Shown one piece after another: positions 1 through 7,450 of a stretch of DNA of 64,000 nt. The notes beneath the pieces are model-generated. The model was not told where the DNA came from, searched no databases, and was given only the letters and a program-made list of their open reading frames with translations. This DNA is from JAAYAY01 sp963674575 (GTDB taxonomy: Bacteria > Planctomycetota > Planctomycetia > Pirellulales > Thermoguttaceae): assembly GCA_963674575.2 (NCBI GenBank), contig CAXXQT010000002.1, positions 1,798,001 to 1,862,000 of the forward strand, written 5' to 3'. Position 1 is the first letter of the stretch; every line of letters starts with the position of its first letter. A program made the translations under genes and the position numbers.

Positions 1-518
1 GACGGCATCTGGGAAATCGCTTCGTGGAGATGGGGATCGAAGGGTTGCCCTTCCGCCTCGATTTTGACGCAGTGGAAACGCTCGAAAACGCCTTCCAGCT
101 GGGTGCAGACCATCTTGAAGCCTTCGAGCAGCGCGTCGGCTTCGCCGGCCTTTTCCGCGGCATCCACGGCACGTCCCATGTTGTCCCAGATGGGCAGCAG
201 CTCGCGGAACAGGTCGAGGTTGGCGTAGCGGCGTTCCTCGTCCATCTGGCGATTCGCGCGGCGGCGAAAGTTCTCCAGTTCCGCCGAACTGCGGAGAGCT
301 CGATTCTGGGCTTCCTCCAGTTGGGTCTGAAGACTGTCGAGATCGGCGGCAAGACCGTTGGCCACGGACTCCACGTCGATTTCAACCTCCTCCGTCTTCG
401 TCTCGTCCGGCCCGTTCTTCTCGAGATCCTCGACCGGGGGCGCCTCGTGCGAGCCTTCCGCACACGAATCGTCGGGACTTGGGTTGTTTTTCGATTCGTC
501 TTGTGACACGTTTCTCAT
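1..518 (-). CDS. grpE: GrpE nucleotide exchange factor (C-terminus cut by window edge)
   Basis: Cytoplasmic cochaperone that releases ADP from DnaK. Translation of the minus strand gives an acidic, disordered N-terminus (about 40 residues, rich in E, D and S), a long coiled-coil helix containing AELENFRRRANRQMDEE, and the start of the beta domain with FDPHLHEAIS, all standard GrpE features. About 172 residues are visible and the 3' end lies beyond position 1. The ATG at 518 sits directly against GGAG; the in-frame GTG at 509 would have the better 9-nt spacing, so the start is uncertain by three codons. It is the last visible gene of the chaperone cluster, 108 bp after dnaJ, with a structured element in that gap. 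dnaK is not in the window. Confidence 0.93.
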   Translation of the reverse strand, partial: MRNVSQDESKNNPSPDDSCAEGSHEAPPVEDLEKNGPDETKTEEVEIDVESVANGLAADLDSLQTQLEEAQNRALRSSAELENFRRRANRQMDEERRYANLDLFRELLPIWDNMGRAVDAAEKAGEADALLEGFKMVCTQLEGVFERFHCVKIEAEGQPFDPHLHEAISQMP

Positions 519-547
519 CTCCAGGCAAGTCCGCCATGGCAACAAGT

Positions 548-597
548 GTCGTTGTTCGCTCCGCGAACAAACGCCTCTTCGCGGTGCGAAGAGCGAC
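548..597 (-). promoter_or_regulatory. Perfect three-way-junction RNA element in the dnaJ-grpE gap
   Basis: Read as plus-strand positions, 548-551 (GTCG) pairs with 594-597 (CGAC). Inside it, 552-559 pairs with 563-570 (TTGTTCGC/GCGAACAA, 3-nt loop) and 575-582 pairs with 586-593 (CTCTTCGC/GCGAAGAG, 3-nt loop). All 20 base pairs are Watson-Crick, and only a 4-nt linker (571-574) separates the two arms. It ends about 30 nt upstream of the grpE start. It could be an mRNA processing or stability element, or a palindromic dispersed repeat; the sequence alone does not decide. Confidence 0.55.
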
Positions 598-626
598 TAA
601 GTGCGACAGATGTTCCTGCCCCGTTG

Positions 627-1751
627 CTAAAAATACTCTTTGAGTTTTGCGAAAAAGCTCTTGCGTTCCGGGGTGACGTTTTTGTGTTCCAGTTCGGCCA
701 GTTCGCGAAGCACGGCTTCGTGCTCGGGGGTGAGTTTCTTGGGCACTTCGATATAGACCTGTACCAACAAGTCACCGCGTCCGCGATGGCGGGGGCTCGG
801 CATTCCCTTTCCGTGGAGCCGAAACACTTCCCCGCTGGGCGTTCCGCCCGGCACTTTCAACTCGTCCCGGCCATCGAGGGTGGGGACTTCCAGGGTCGCT
901 CCGAGGGCGGCCTGGGCGAAGCCGATCGGTATCTGGCACACCAGGTCGTCGCCATCCCGGTGGAAAAGCGGGTGGGGATTCACCTGGATGAAGCAATAGC
1001 AGTCGCCCGGCGGGCCGCCGTTGGGGCTCGCTTCGCCTTCTCCCTGCAGTCGCAGGCGGGTTCCGTTGTCGACCCCGGCGGGGATGTTCACCTCCCGCTG
1101 AACCCGTTGGGCCGTCAATCCGCTTCCGCGGCAGTCGAGACAGGCATCCCGGATGATCGAGCCTCGTCCCTGGCAGGAGGGGCATGTGGTTTGGACCGAA
1201 AAGATGCCGGTGGACTGGACAACGCGTCCCTGTCCGCCGCAGTAGCCGCATGGTTCCGGTTGCGTTCCCGGCTTGGCTCCCGATCCGCCGCAGGTGTCGC
1301 ACTTCACATGCCGCCGAAAAGCGACTTCCTTGGTGACGCCGCGGGCGGCTTCGAGGAGGTCAAGGGTTACGTCGCATTTGACGTCGGCGCCGCGGCGTAC
1401 CCGTCGTCCCCGTCCGCGTCCTCCGCCGAACATCCCACCGAAGAGCCCGTCGCCGAAGATGTCGCCGAAGGCCTCGAAGATGTCGCCCACATCGTGGAAG
1501 TGGGGCGATCCGCCCTGTGCACCGTCGACTCCTGCATGTCCGTAGCGGTCGTAGCGGGCACGCTTCTCCTCACTGTTCAGGACTTCGAAGGCTTCGGCGG
1601 CTTCCTTGAAACGCTCGACGGCCTCCTCGTCGCCCGGATTGCGATCCGGGTGGAATTTCATGGCCAGTTTGCGATAGGCGTCGGCAATCTCCTTGTCGGA
1701 AGCCGACCGCTCAACGCCAAGCACTTCATAATAGTCGCGTTTTTCGGCCAT
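627..1751 (-). CDS. dnaJ: DnaJ (Hsp40) cochaperone
   Basis: Stimulates DnaK ATPase and delivers unfolded clients. The 374-residue protein has an N-terminal J domain with the HPD motif at residues 34-36, a Gly/Phe-rich linker (about 76-115), four CxxCxGxG zinc-binding repeats (CDTCGGSG, CGYCGGQG, CPSCQGRG, CLDCRGSG) and the C-terminal client-binding beta domains, so it is a complete type I DnaJ of normal length. The ATG at 1751 lacks a strong Shine-Dalgarno. It follows groEL1 by 108 bp, and that gap holds a strong hairpin; grpE follows downstream. The DnaJ-GrpE pair next to chaperonins fits a combined heat-shock cluster. Confidence 0.97.
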   Translation of the reverse strand: MAEKRDYYEVLGVERSASDKEIADAYRKLAMKFHPDRNPGDEEAVERFKEAAEAFEVLNSEEKRARYDRYGHAGVDGAQGGSPHFHDVGDIFEAFGDIFGDGLFGGMFGGGRGRGRRVRRGADVKCDVTLDLLEAARGVTKEVAFRRHVKCDTCGGSGAKPGTQPEPCGYCGGQGRVVQSTGIFSVQTTCPSCQGRGSIIRDACLDCRGSGLTAQRVQREVNIPAGVDNGTRLRLQGEGEASPNGGPPGDCYCFIQVNPHPLFHRDGDDLVCQIPIGFAQAALGATLEVPTLDGRDELKVPGGTPSGEVFRLHGKGMPSPRHRGRGDLLVQVYIEVPKKLTPEHEAVLRELAELEHKNVTPERKSFFAKLKEYF

Positions 1752-1798
1752 GGGAAAAACTTCGCCCTACGAGTTGAAGTCAACACGAATCGCTGGAG

Positions 1799-1839
1799 CC
1801 GAAAACGGGCCGCCCCGGTTTTAGGGCAGCCCGTTTCGG
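1799..1839 (-). promoter_or_regulatory. Strong stem-loop between groEL1 and dnaJ
   Basis: Positions 1799-1816 pair with 1824-1839 around a 7-nt loop (ggtttta), one side reading CCGAAACGGGCTGCCC in the transcript. The stem is about 16 bp with one bulge. There is no downstream U-run, so it is more likely an attenuating or processing hairpin than a classical intrinsic terminator. It would let groEL1 be expressed at a higher level than dnaJ-grpE. Confidence 0.6.
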
Positions 1840-1859
1840 TCTTCCAAATACGACAGGAT

Positions 1860-3476
1860 TTAGCGAACCACGCCTTCGATGGCGGCGGTTTTTTCGTCCT
1901 TCTTCAGGTCGGTGACCAGCGTCTCGGTGGTGAGCATCAGGCCGGCGATGCTCGAGGCATTCTCCAACGCCGTGCGGACGACCTTGAGGGGATCGATGAT
2001 CCCGGCCTTGAACATGTCGACGTAGGTTCCCTCGGCCGCATTGTAGCCGGTGTTCGTCGGCTTCTCGGAGACCTCGTCGGCGATCACGGCGCCGTCGAGT
2101 CCGCAGTTGTTGGCGATCTGCTCCAGGGGCTTGCTGAGGATCCGCGTCACGATGTCGACGCCGATCTTCTCATCGCCCTTGGCGCCGGATCGGGCCGCCA
2201 CCACGGCGTCCTTGCACCGCAGCAGGGCCACGCCGCCGCCGGGGAGCACGCCTTCTTCCACGGCCGCTCGGGTCGCGTGAAGGGCGTCTTCGACGCGGGC
2301 CTTGGTCTGCTTCATCTCGGCCTCGGTGCTGGCCCCGACCGACACGACAGCCACGCCGCCCGAGAGCTTCGCCAGGCGTTCCTGGTACTTCTCCCGGTCG
2401 TAGTCGCTTTCGGTCGTCTCGATCTGGCTGCGAAGTTGATCGACGCGAGCCTTGATCTCCGTCTTCTTGCCGCCGCCCTCGACGATCGTGGTCGAGTCCT
2501 TGTCGATGGTGATCGTCTTGGCTTGGCCAAGATGCTCCAGCGTGAGGTTCTCGAGCTTGATTCCGAGGTCCTCGCTGATCATCGTGCCGCCCGTGAGGAT
2601 CGCGATGTCGCCCAGCATGGCCTTGCGGCGATCGCCGAAGCCCGGGGCCTTCACGGCGGAAACGTTGAGAACGCCGCGGAGCTTGTTGACGACGAGCATG
2701 GTGAGGGCCTCGCCCTCGATATCCTCGGCGATGATGAGCAGGGCGCGTCCGGTCTGGCCGACCTTCTCGAGGATGGGGATCAGGTCGCGGATGTTGCTGA
2801 TCTTCTTCTCGTGGATGAGGATCAGGGGATCTTCGAGCTGGCAATCCATCTCGGCGGCGCGGTTGATGAAGTAGGGCGACATGTAGCCCTTGTCGAACTG
2901 CATGCCCTCGACGACGTCGTAGGTGGTCTCGGCGGTCTTGCCTTCCTCGACGGTGATCACGCCGTCCTTGCCGACCTTGTTCATGGCCTCGGCGAGAAGT
3001 TCACCGATGGCGCGGTCGTTGTTGGCGCTGATCGAGCCGACGTTGGCGATTTCTTCCTGCTTGGTGACGACCTTCCGCATCGAGATGAGGTGCTCGATGG
3101 CGGCGTCGACGGCGCGCTCGATGCCGCGACGGATGGCGGCGGGATTGCTGCCGGCGGCGATGTTTCGGAGGCCTTCCTTGAAGATGGCCCGGGCGAGGAC
3201 GGTGGCCGTGGTCGTGCCGTCACCCGCGATGTCCGAGGTCTTGGAGGCCACTTCGTTCACGAGCTTGGCGCCCATGTTCTCGAAGGGATCTTCCAGTTCG
3301 ACCTCTTTGCTGACCGTCACGCCGTCCTTGGTGACCGTGGGGCCACCGAACGACTTGTCGAGGATCACGTTGCGCCCCGTGGGGCCCATGGTGACCGCGA
3401 CCGCATCGGCCAGCTTCTCGACGCCCAGAAGAATGCGCTTTCGGGCTTGATCATCAAAAAGAAGTTGCTTTGCCAC
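1860..3476 (-). CDS. groEL: GroEL chaperonin, paralogue 1 (no GGM tail)
   Basis: 60-kDa chaperonin subunit forming the ATP-driven double-ring folding cage with GroES. The 538 residues carry the ATP-site motif GDGTTTATVL, the equatorial AVEEGVLPGGG signature, the catalytic Asp in RVEDALHATR and a normal apical domain. The C-terminus ends in EGVVR rather than the GGM repeat that usually projects into the cavity, unlike the second paralogue at 3994-5688. The start is GTG at 3476 with AAGGA about 9 nt upstream. It lies immediately downstream of groES. Two divergent GroELs around one GroES are known in planctomycetes; which one is the housekeeping copy cannot be told from sequence alone. Confidence 0.97.
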   Translation of the reverse strand: MAKQLLFDDQARKRILLGVEKLADAVAVTMGPTGRNVILDKSFGGPTVTKDGVTVSKEVELEDPFENMGAKLVNEVASKTSDIAGDGTTTATVLARAIFKEGLRNIAAGSNPAAIRRGIERAVDAAIEHLISMRKVVTKQEEIANVGSISANNDRAIGELLAEAMNKVGKDGVITVEEGKTAETTYDVVEGMQFDKGYMSPYFINRAAEMDCQLEDPLILIHEKKISNIRDLIPILEKVGQTGRALLIIAEDIEGEALTMLVVNKLRGVLNVSAVKAPGFGDRRKAMLGDIAILTGGTMISEDLGIKLENLTLEHLGQAKTITIDKDSTTIVEGGGKKTEIKARVDQLRSQIETTESDYDREKYQERLAKLSGGVAVVSVGASTEAEMKQTKARVEDALHATRAAVEEGVLPGGGVALLRCKDAVVAARSGAKGDEKIGVDIVTRILSKPLEQIANNCGLDGAVIADEVSEKPTNTGYNAAEGTYVDMFKAGIIDPLKVVRTALENASSIAGLMLTTETLVTDLKKDEKTAAIEGVVR

Positions 3477-3531
3477 GATGGCGGTTCCTTATGTGTTCGT
3501 TGTTTCGGGGAGTCGTACGCGATCGGCCTCG

Positions 3532-3561
3532 GCGGGCAGCGCCGGAGGAGTTGCTGCCCGC
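3532..3561 (-). promoter_or_regulatory. Stem-loop between groES and groEL1
   Basis: Positions 3532-3540 (GCGGGCAGC) and 3553-3561 (GCTGCCCGC) form a perfect 9-bp stem with a 12-nt loop, 20 nt after the groES stop and about 55 nt before the groEL1 start. There is no U-tract. It may stabilise the groES 3' end or cause partial termination. Confidence 0.5.
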
Positions 3562-3580
3562 GGGCCCGACAGGCAACGCA

Positions 3581-3883
3581 CTACTTGATCACCTTGGCCA
3601 ACACGTCGCTCTCACGGAGGATCTTCACCTCGCGACCGTCCACTTCGACGTCGCTGCCGGAGTACTTGCCGTAGATCACCTCGTCGCCAATGGCGACCGA
3701 AACCTCGCCTCGCTCGCCACTGTCCAAGAGCTTGCCCGGGCCAACGGCCAGAACGATTCCGCGCTGGGGCTTCTCTTTCGCCGAGTCGGGGAGCACGATT
3801 CCACCGGCTGTCGTCTCTTCGGCGGCAACGGGCTCGACAACAATACGATCGTCCAACGGATTGAGATTGATATCCTTCGCCAT
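3581..3883 (-). CDS. groES: GroES co-chaperonin
   Basis: 10-kDa lid of the GroEL folding chamber. The 100-residue protein is of family length and shows the opening LNPLDDRIVVEP, the mobile-loop segment EETTAGGIVLPDSA that docks into GroEL, and the roof and core segments GDEVIYGKYSG and VKILRESDVLAKV. The ATG at 3883 has GAGGG about 8 nt upstream. It sits between the two groEL genes on the same strand, so one GroES probably serves both rings. Confidence 0.97.
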   Translation of the reverse strand: MAKDINLNPLDDRIVVEPVAAEETTAGGIVLPDSAKEKPQRGIVLAVGPGKLLDSGERGEVSVAIGDEVIYGKYSGSDVEVDGREVKILRESDVLAKVIK

Positions 3884-3930
3884 GGTCTAAACCCTCGTGT
3901 ATTGATAGGTACGTTTTTGGTTCTGAATTC

Positions 3931-3947
3931 CGGGGCAGGCCGCCCCG
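3931..3947 (-). promoter_or_regulatory. Small GC hairpin between groEL2 and groES
   Basis: CGGGGC (3931-3936) and GCCCCG (3942-3947) form a perfect 6-bp stem with a 5-nt loop in the 110-bp spacer. On its own it is weak evidence. It is listed because all four spacers of this cluster contain a hairpin. Confidence 0.35.
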
Positions 3948-3993
3948 ACGTTTCGGGATCGGCGGCGGCCTGGTGCAAACAACGGAGACCGGG

Positions 3994-5688
3994 TTACATT
4001 CCCATGGGCATTCCGCCCATGCCGCCCATGCCGCCCATGCCTCCCATTCCGCCCATGCCTCCCATGCCGCCGTCCATCCCGGCTCCAGGAGGAGGACCTT
4101 CCGGCTCTTCCTTCGGGATTTCGGTGACCAGGCAGGAGGTGGTCAGCAGGAGAGCGGCCACGCTCGCCGCATTCTGCAGGGCCGTGCGAACGACCATGGC
4201 CGGATCGATGATTCCGGCTTCGAGCATGTCGCCGTACGAGTCCTTGTCGGCGTCGTAGCCTTCGGTCTTCTTCATCCGGCGAACCCGGTTGACGACCACA
4301 GCTCCCTCAAGGCCGGCGTTGGTGGCAATCGCTCGCAACGGGGCGTCGAGGACCTTCTTGATGATCTCGGCTCCGAGGGCCTCATCGCCGGCAAGTTCGA
4401 GCTTCTCAAGGGCCTTTTCGCTGCGGAGCAGAGCGACGCCGCCGCCGGGGACGATGCCTTCCTGGAGCGCGGCGGCCGTGGCGGCGCGGGCGTCTTCCAG
4501 AAGGGCCTTACGCTCCTTCATTTCCGTTTCGGTCACGGCGCCGCAGTGGATCTGGGCCACGCCGCCGGCCAGCTTGGCGAGACGCTCTTGCAGTTTCTCG
4601 CGATCGTAGTCGCTGGTGGTCGTCTCGATCTCGGCACGGATCTGGTTGGCCCGACCCTCGATCGCTTCCTTGGAACCCTTGCCGCCAACCATGGTGGTGT
4701 TGTCGGCCGTAATGATCACCTTCTTCGCCGTTCCCAGATCGCTCAGCTTGACCGCGTCGAGCGAGACGCCGAGATCCTTGAAGAGGGCCTGCCCGCCGGT
4801 CAAGGTGGCGATGTCGCCCATCATGGCCTTGCGGCGATCGCCGTAGCCCGGCGCCTTGACGGCACAGACGTTGAGGATGCCTCGCATCTTGTTGACGACG
4901 AGGGTCGCCAGGGCCTCGCCCTCAATGTCCTCGGCGATGATCAACAGGGGCTTATTCGCCTTGCTGACCGCCTCGAGCAGGGGCACGAGATCCTTGGCGT
5001 TGGAGATCTTGTCCTCGTTGATCAGAACGAGGCACTTCTCCAACTCGACGGTCTGGCTGTCCTGGTTGGTCACGAAGTGGGGCGAGAGGAAGCCGCGATC
5101 AAACTGCATGCCTTCCACGACTTCAACGTACGTCTCCGCCTGGCGGCCTTCCTCGACGGTGATCACGCCGTCTTTGCCCACCTTGATGAAGGCGTCGGCA
5201 AGGACCTGGCCGATCGCGGGGTCGTTGTTTCCGGCGATCGTCGCCACCTGGGCGATCTCTTTCTTGTTCTTCGGGTCGATGGGCTTGGCCAACTTGCCAA
5301 TGGCCGTGATGACCGTCTCGGCGGCGCGATGAATGCCGCGAGAAAGCGACATGGGATCGGCCCCGGCAGCCACCATCTTGAGACCCTGGAGGTAGATGGC
5401 CTCCGCGAGAACGGTAGCCGTCGTCGTTCCGTCGCCGGCCACATCGTTCGTCTTGCTGGCCGCTTCCTTGACCAACTGGGCCGCGAGATTCTCGTCGGCA
5501 TCATCGAGATCGATGTCTTCGGCGACGGTGACCCCGTCCTTGGTCACCTTGGGCGCTCCCCAGCCCTTGTCGAGCACGGCGTTGCGACCGCGAGGGCCAA
5601 GTGTGCTCTTGACGGCTCGCGCCAGTTTGCTGACGCCGGCTGCCAACGGCTGCCGAGCCTCATCGTCAAACACCATCTGTTTTGCCAC
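3994..5688 (-). CDS. groEL: GroEL chaperonin, paralogue 2 (GGM-tailed)
   Basis: Second 60-kDa chaperonin, 564 residues, first gene of the cluster. It has the ATP-site GDGTTTATVL, apical and intermediate domains in full, LQEGIVPGGGVALL, and a long C-terminal tail of repeated GGM units ending in PMGM, which projects into the folding cavity. It differs from paralogue 1 at many apical positions (for example PHFVTNQDSQ against PYFINRAAEM), suggesting a different client range. The start is GTG at 5688 with AGGAGG 8 nt upstream, the best ribosome site in the cluster. A sigma-54-like element lies about 150 bp upstream. Confidence 0.97.
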   Translation of the reverse strand: MAKQMVFDDEARQPLAAGVSKLARAVKSTLGPRGRNAVLDKGWGAPKVTKDGVTVAEDIDLDDADENLAAQLVKEAASKTNDVAGDGTTTATVLAEAIYLQGLKMVAAGADPMSLSRGIHRAAETVITAIGKLAKPIDPKNKKEIAQVATIAGNNDPAIGQVLADAFIKVGKDGVITVEEGRQAETYVEVVEGMQFDRGFLSPHFVTNQDSQTVELEKCLVLINEDKISNAKDLVPLLEAVSKANKPLLIIAEDIEGEALATLVVNKMRGILNVCAVKAPGYGDRRKAMMGDIATLTGGQALFKDLGVSLDAVKLSDLGTAKKVIITADNTTMVGGKGSKEAIEGRANQIRAEIETTTSDYDREKLQERLAKLAGGVAQIHCGAVTETEMKERKALLEDARAATAAALQEGIVPGGGVALLRSEKALEKLELAGDEALGAEIIKKVLDAPLRAIATNAGLEGAVVVNRVRRMKKTEGYDADKDSYGDMLEAGIIDPAMVVRTALQNAASVAALLLTTSCLVTEIPKEEPEGPPPGAGMDGGMGGMGGMGGMGGMGGMGGMPMGM

Positions 5689-5834
5689 AGCGGATTCCTC
5701 CTGTTGCTGGCGAAATTTCTATCGTCACCCCGCAGGAAACGAAGTTTTCCCATTCGGGCGGTAGCGGTCCGTAAGCCAAGAACGCCGGTAGACCAATTCT
5801 GGCAGTCGACGCAGTTTGTAGCCTCACCTAGAAC

Positions 5835-5849
5835 GCAAGGACCGTGCCA
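5835..5849 (-). promoter_or_regulatory. Candidate sigma-54 (-24/-12) promoter for the chaperone cluster
   Basis: On the minus strand the sequence is TGGCACG-GTCC-TTGC, matching all 11 fixed positions of the known RpoN consensus TGGCACGN4TTGC with correct spacing; only the base after TTGC (G, not A/T) deviates. The start of transcription would fall near 5824, giving a leader of about 135 nt before the groEL2 GTG. No enhancer-binding site is recognisable upstream. No CIRCE element was seen. Confidence 0.55.
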
Positions 5850-5968
5850 AATCGGCGACTGTGCTCGTAAGGTGTTTGCTGGAAACGCGTTGCGACTTGA
5901 GGCTGGCCTTCGGCTGCCCACAGGCCATACGGCGCGCACGCCCTGATTCATGCCATTTTGGCAGACTC

Positions 5969-6052
5969 AGTTCAGGTAGCCCGGCTGCTGATGGTGACAT
6001 TTCAAAAACTGGAAAATCTATGAGCCCGGCTGGATTTCGCAGCCGGGCTCTT
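5969..6052. repeat. 84-bp dispersed repeat, copy A, with internal hairpin
   Basis: Nearly identical to 6196-6279 in the same orientation, with a start-to-start distance of 227 bp and only a few substitutions. Its right part is a perfect 11-bp inverted repeat (GAGCCCGGCTG/CAGCCGGGCTC, 7-nt loop) followed by TT, and its left part starts with another GCCCGGCTG copy. It sits in the divergent gap between groEL2 and the GH43-like gene. It resembles the non-coding hairpin repeats scattered in planctomycete intergenic DNA. Confidence 0.85.
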
Positions 6053-6195
6053 AAATGGCCATTTGGACGAGAAGACTCGAACCGCTGATAAACGCTGAGT
6101 GATGCTAATTGGGTGGGGCTGGTCTGCACCGAAGGGGGGGCGGATTGCTCGGATGTCAGATGAAAGATAAGAGTCTCTGTGGCATCAGCCGGGCT

Positions 6196-6279
6196 AGTTC
6201 AGGTAGCCCGGCTGCTGATGGTAACATCTCAAGAACTGGAAAATCCAAGAGCCCGGCTGGATTTCGCAGCCGGGCTCTT
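6196..6279. repeat. 84-bp dispersed repeat, copy B
   Basis: Direct repeat of 5969-6052, same length, with the same 11-bp hairpin at its end. The gene-free stretch 5689-6347 otherwise shows only the sigma-54-like element; no supported small gene was found in it. Confidence 0.85.
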
Positions 6280-6347
6280 CGATCGATTGCCAGACAAACC
6301 GCGTTGCGGATGGCCGAAGTTCCCCTCAAAAGAGCGTGCCTGTGATC

Positions 6348-7346
6348 ATGATCAGCCTTCGTCGAATCGTCTTCCTCCTTGCCGTCTTCTGCCTGCAATC
6401 TCCGTTTCAGGCTCGGGCCGAATCGCCCGATGTGCCGGTGATCGAAGGCGAGTGGTGGCAAGTGGCTTACAGTCCAGAACTGCCGGAGATCGAATCTGAT
6501 GCGGGGGCCGTGGTCGATCACTGCTTTTTCAAGGCGGCAAACGGCCGATGGCAACTGTGGACGCAAATACGCGGCACTTCCCGCGGCAGGATCTTCTATC
6601 GCTGGGAGGGGGGCGAGGCATTCCAGCAGTCGGATTGGACGCCGAAGGGGATCTGCTGGTTTGGCAATCCGGACTTTGGCGAGAGCGAGACCGTCATCCA
6701 GGCTCCCTGCGTGTTTGCGGAGGATGGCCGATTCACCCTCTTCTATGGCGGAGGAGGCCAGATCTGTCGCGCTGCTTCGGCGGACGGGATCCACTTCGAA
6801 CGCTATCGCGACGCGGAGGGTCACAGCCGGATCTTCGCGGATCTCTCGCGAACCGACCCCGGAGGCATGCGCGACCCACACCTTCTTAGAGTCAAGGACA
6901 ATTACCTGCTGTACTACGTTGCCCGGAACAAGGGCGGCATTGCAAACGACGTGGAGGTGCGCACCGCGAAGAGCCCGGAAAGCGGCGCCTGGTCTGCCCC
7001 ACGGCTGGTCTGCCGGGGCCCGCGAGGGGCCCAGTCGCCTCAGGTTTTGTTTCACAACGGCTTCTATTACCTGCTTCACATGGGCGGCTCATCCGAGTAC
7101 CGCACACGAGTCTTCGTCTCCAAGGACCCCTTCGATTTCGGGCCCGAAGCCGGAAGGAAGATCGCCGAGTTGCCGGTTTCCGCTGCGGAGATCATCGAAG
7201 CGGATGGTGCGACCTATATCTCCAGTTTGATCCCGGGCTATCGGGGCGTGCGTGTTGCCCGGTTGACCTGGCGACCCGCTGGCACTTCGCCAGAGGCTAT
7301 GGGGACGGAAACAAAGAATGTCGAAAGTCAAATGTCGAAAGAATGA
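6348..7346 (+). CDS. Secreted five-bladed-propeller protein, GH43/GH32-like
   Basis: Predicted exported glycan-binding or hydrolysing protein. After a signal peptide (MISLRRIVFLLAVFCLQ, cleavage near QARA-E) it shows the short beta-blade repeats of the GH43/GH32/GH68 superfamily: WQLWTQIRGTS, CVFAEDGRFTLFYGGG, MRDPHLLRVKDNYLLYYV, SPQVLFHNGFYYLLHMGG. Acidic residues lie in blades at RDPH and in the early EIESDAGAVVDH segment, but I cannot assign the catalytic trio or a substrate. 332 residues. GTG codons at 6336 and 6342 are possible earlier starts. It is the first gene of the glycan island, convergent with the next gene. Confidence 0.7.
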   Translation: MISLRRIVFLLAVFCLQSPFQARAESPDVPVIEGEWWQVAYSPELPEIESDAGAVVDHCFFKAANGRWQLWTQIRGTSRGRIFYRWEGGEAFQQSDWTPKGICWFGNPDFGESETVIQAPCVFAEDGRFTLFYGGGGQICRAASADGIHFERYRDAEGHSRIFADLSRTDPGGMRDPHLLRVKDNYLLYYVARNKGGIANDVEVRTAKSPESGAWSAPRLVCRGPRGAQSPQVLFHNGFYYLLHMGGSSEYRTRVFVSKDPFDFGPEAGRKIAELPVSAAEIIEADGATYISSLIPGYRGVRVARLTWRPAGTSPEAMGTETKNVESQMSKE

Positions 7347-7441
7347 CGAATGCCCCAAGACACGAAAGTCTTATGGTCCACGACCTTCGTCATTGAGGTC
7401 TTCGGATTTGTTTCGTCATTTGATTTTCCTCATTCGTCATT
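7342..7441. repeat. Inverted repeat between convergent genes
   Basis: AATGACGAATG at 7342-7352 is perfectly inverted as CATTCGTCATT at 7431-7441, with related GTCGAAAG and CGTCATT words between. It spans the short gap between two convergent genes. It could act as a bidirectional terminator, or be a remnant of a dispersed intergenic repeat. Confidence 0.5.
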
Positions 7442-7450
7442 TCTCTCGGG

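Noticed and set aside
546..3674. A 1042-residue plus-strand ORF opposite the chaperone genes
   Set aside because: It lies entirely antisense to dnaJ and groEL1, has no signal of a family, and results from GC-rich codon bias of the true genes.
5700..6100. CIRCE or other HrcA operator upstream of groEL2
   Set aside because: No TTAGCACTC-N9-GAGTGCTAA-like dyad was seen; the only resemblance is a short GAGTGATGCTAA word at about 6094-6105 without a partner.
5824..6129. Hypothetical protein on the minus strand before groEL2
   Set aside because: It is a translation of the 84-bp repeat and flanking spacer, seen twice with the same residues because of the duplication.
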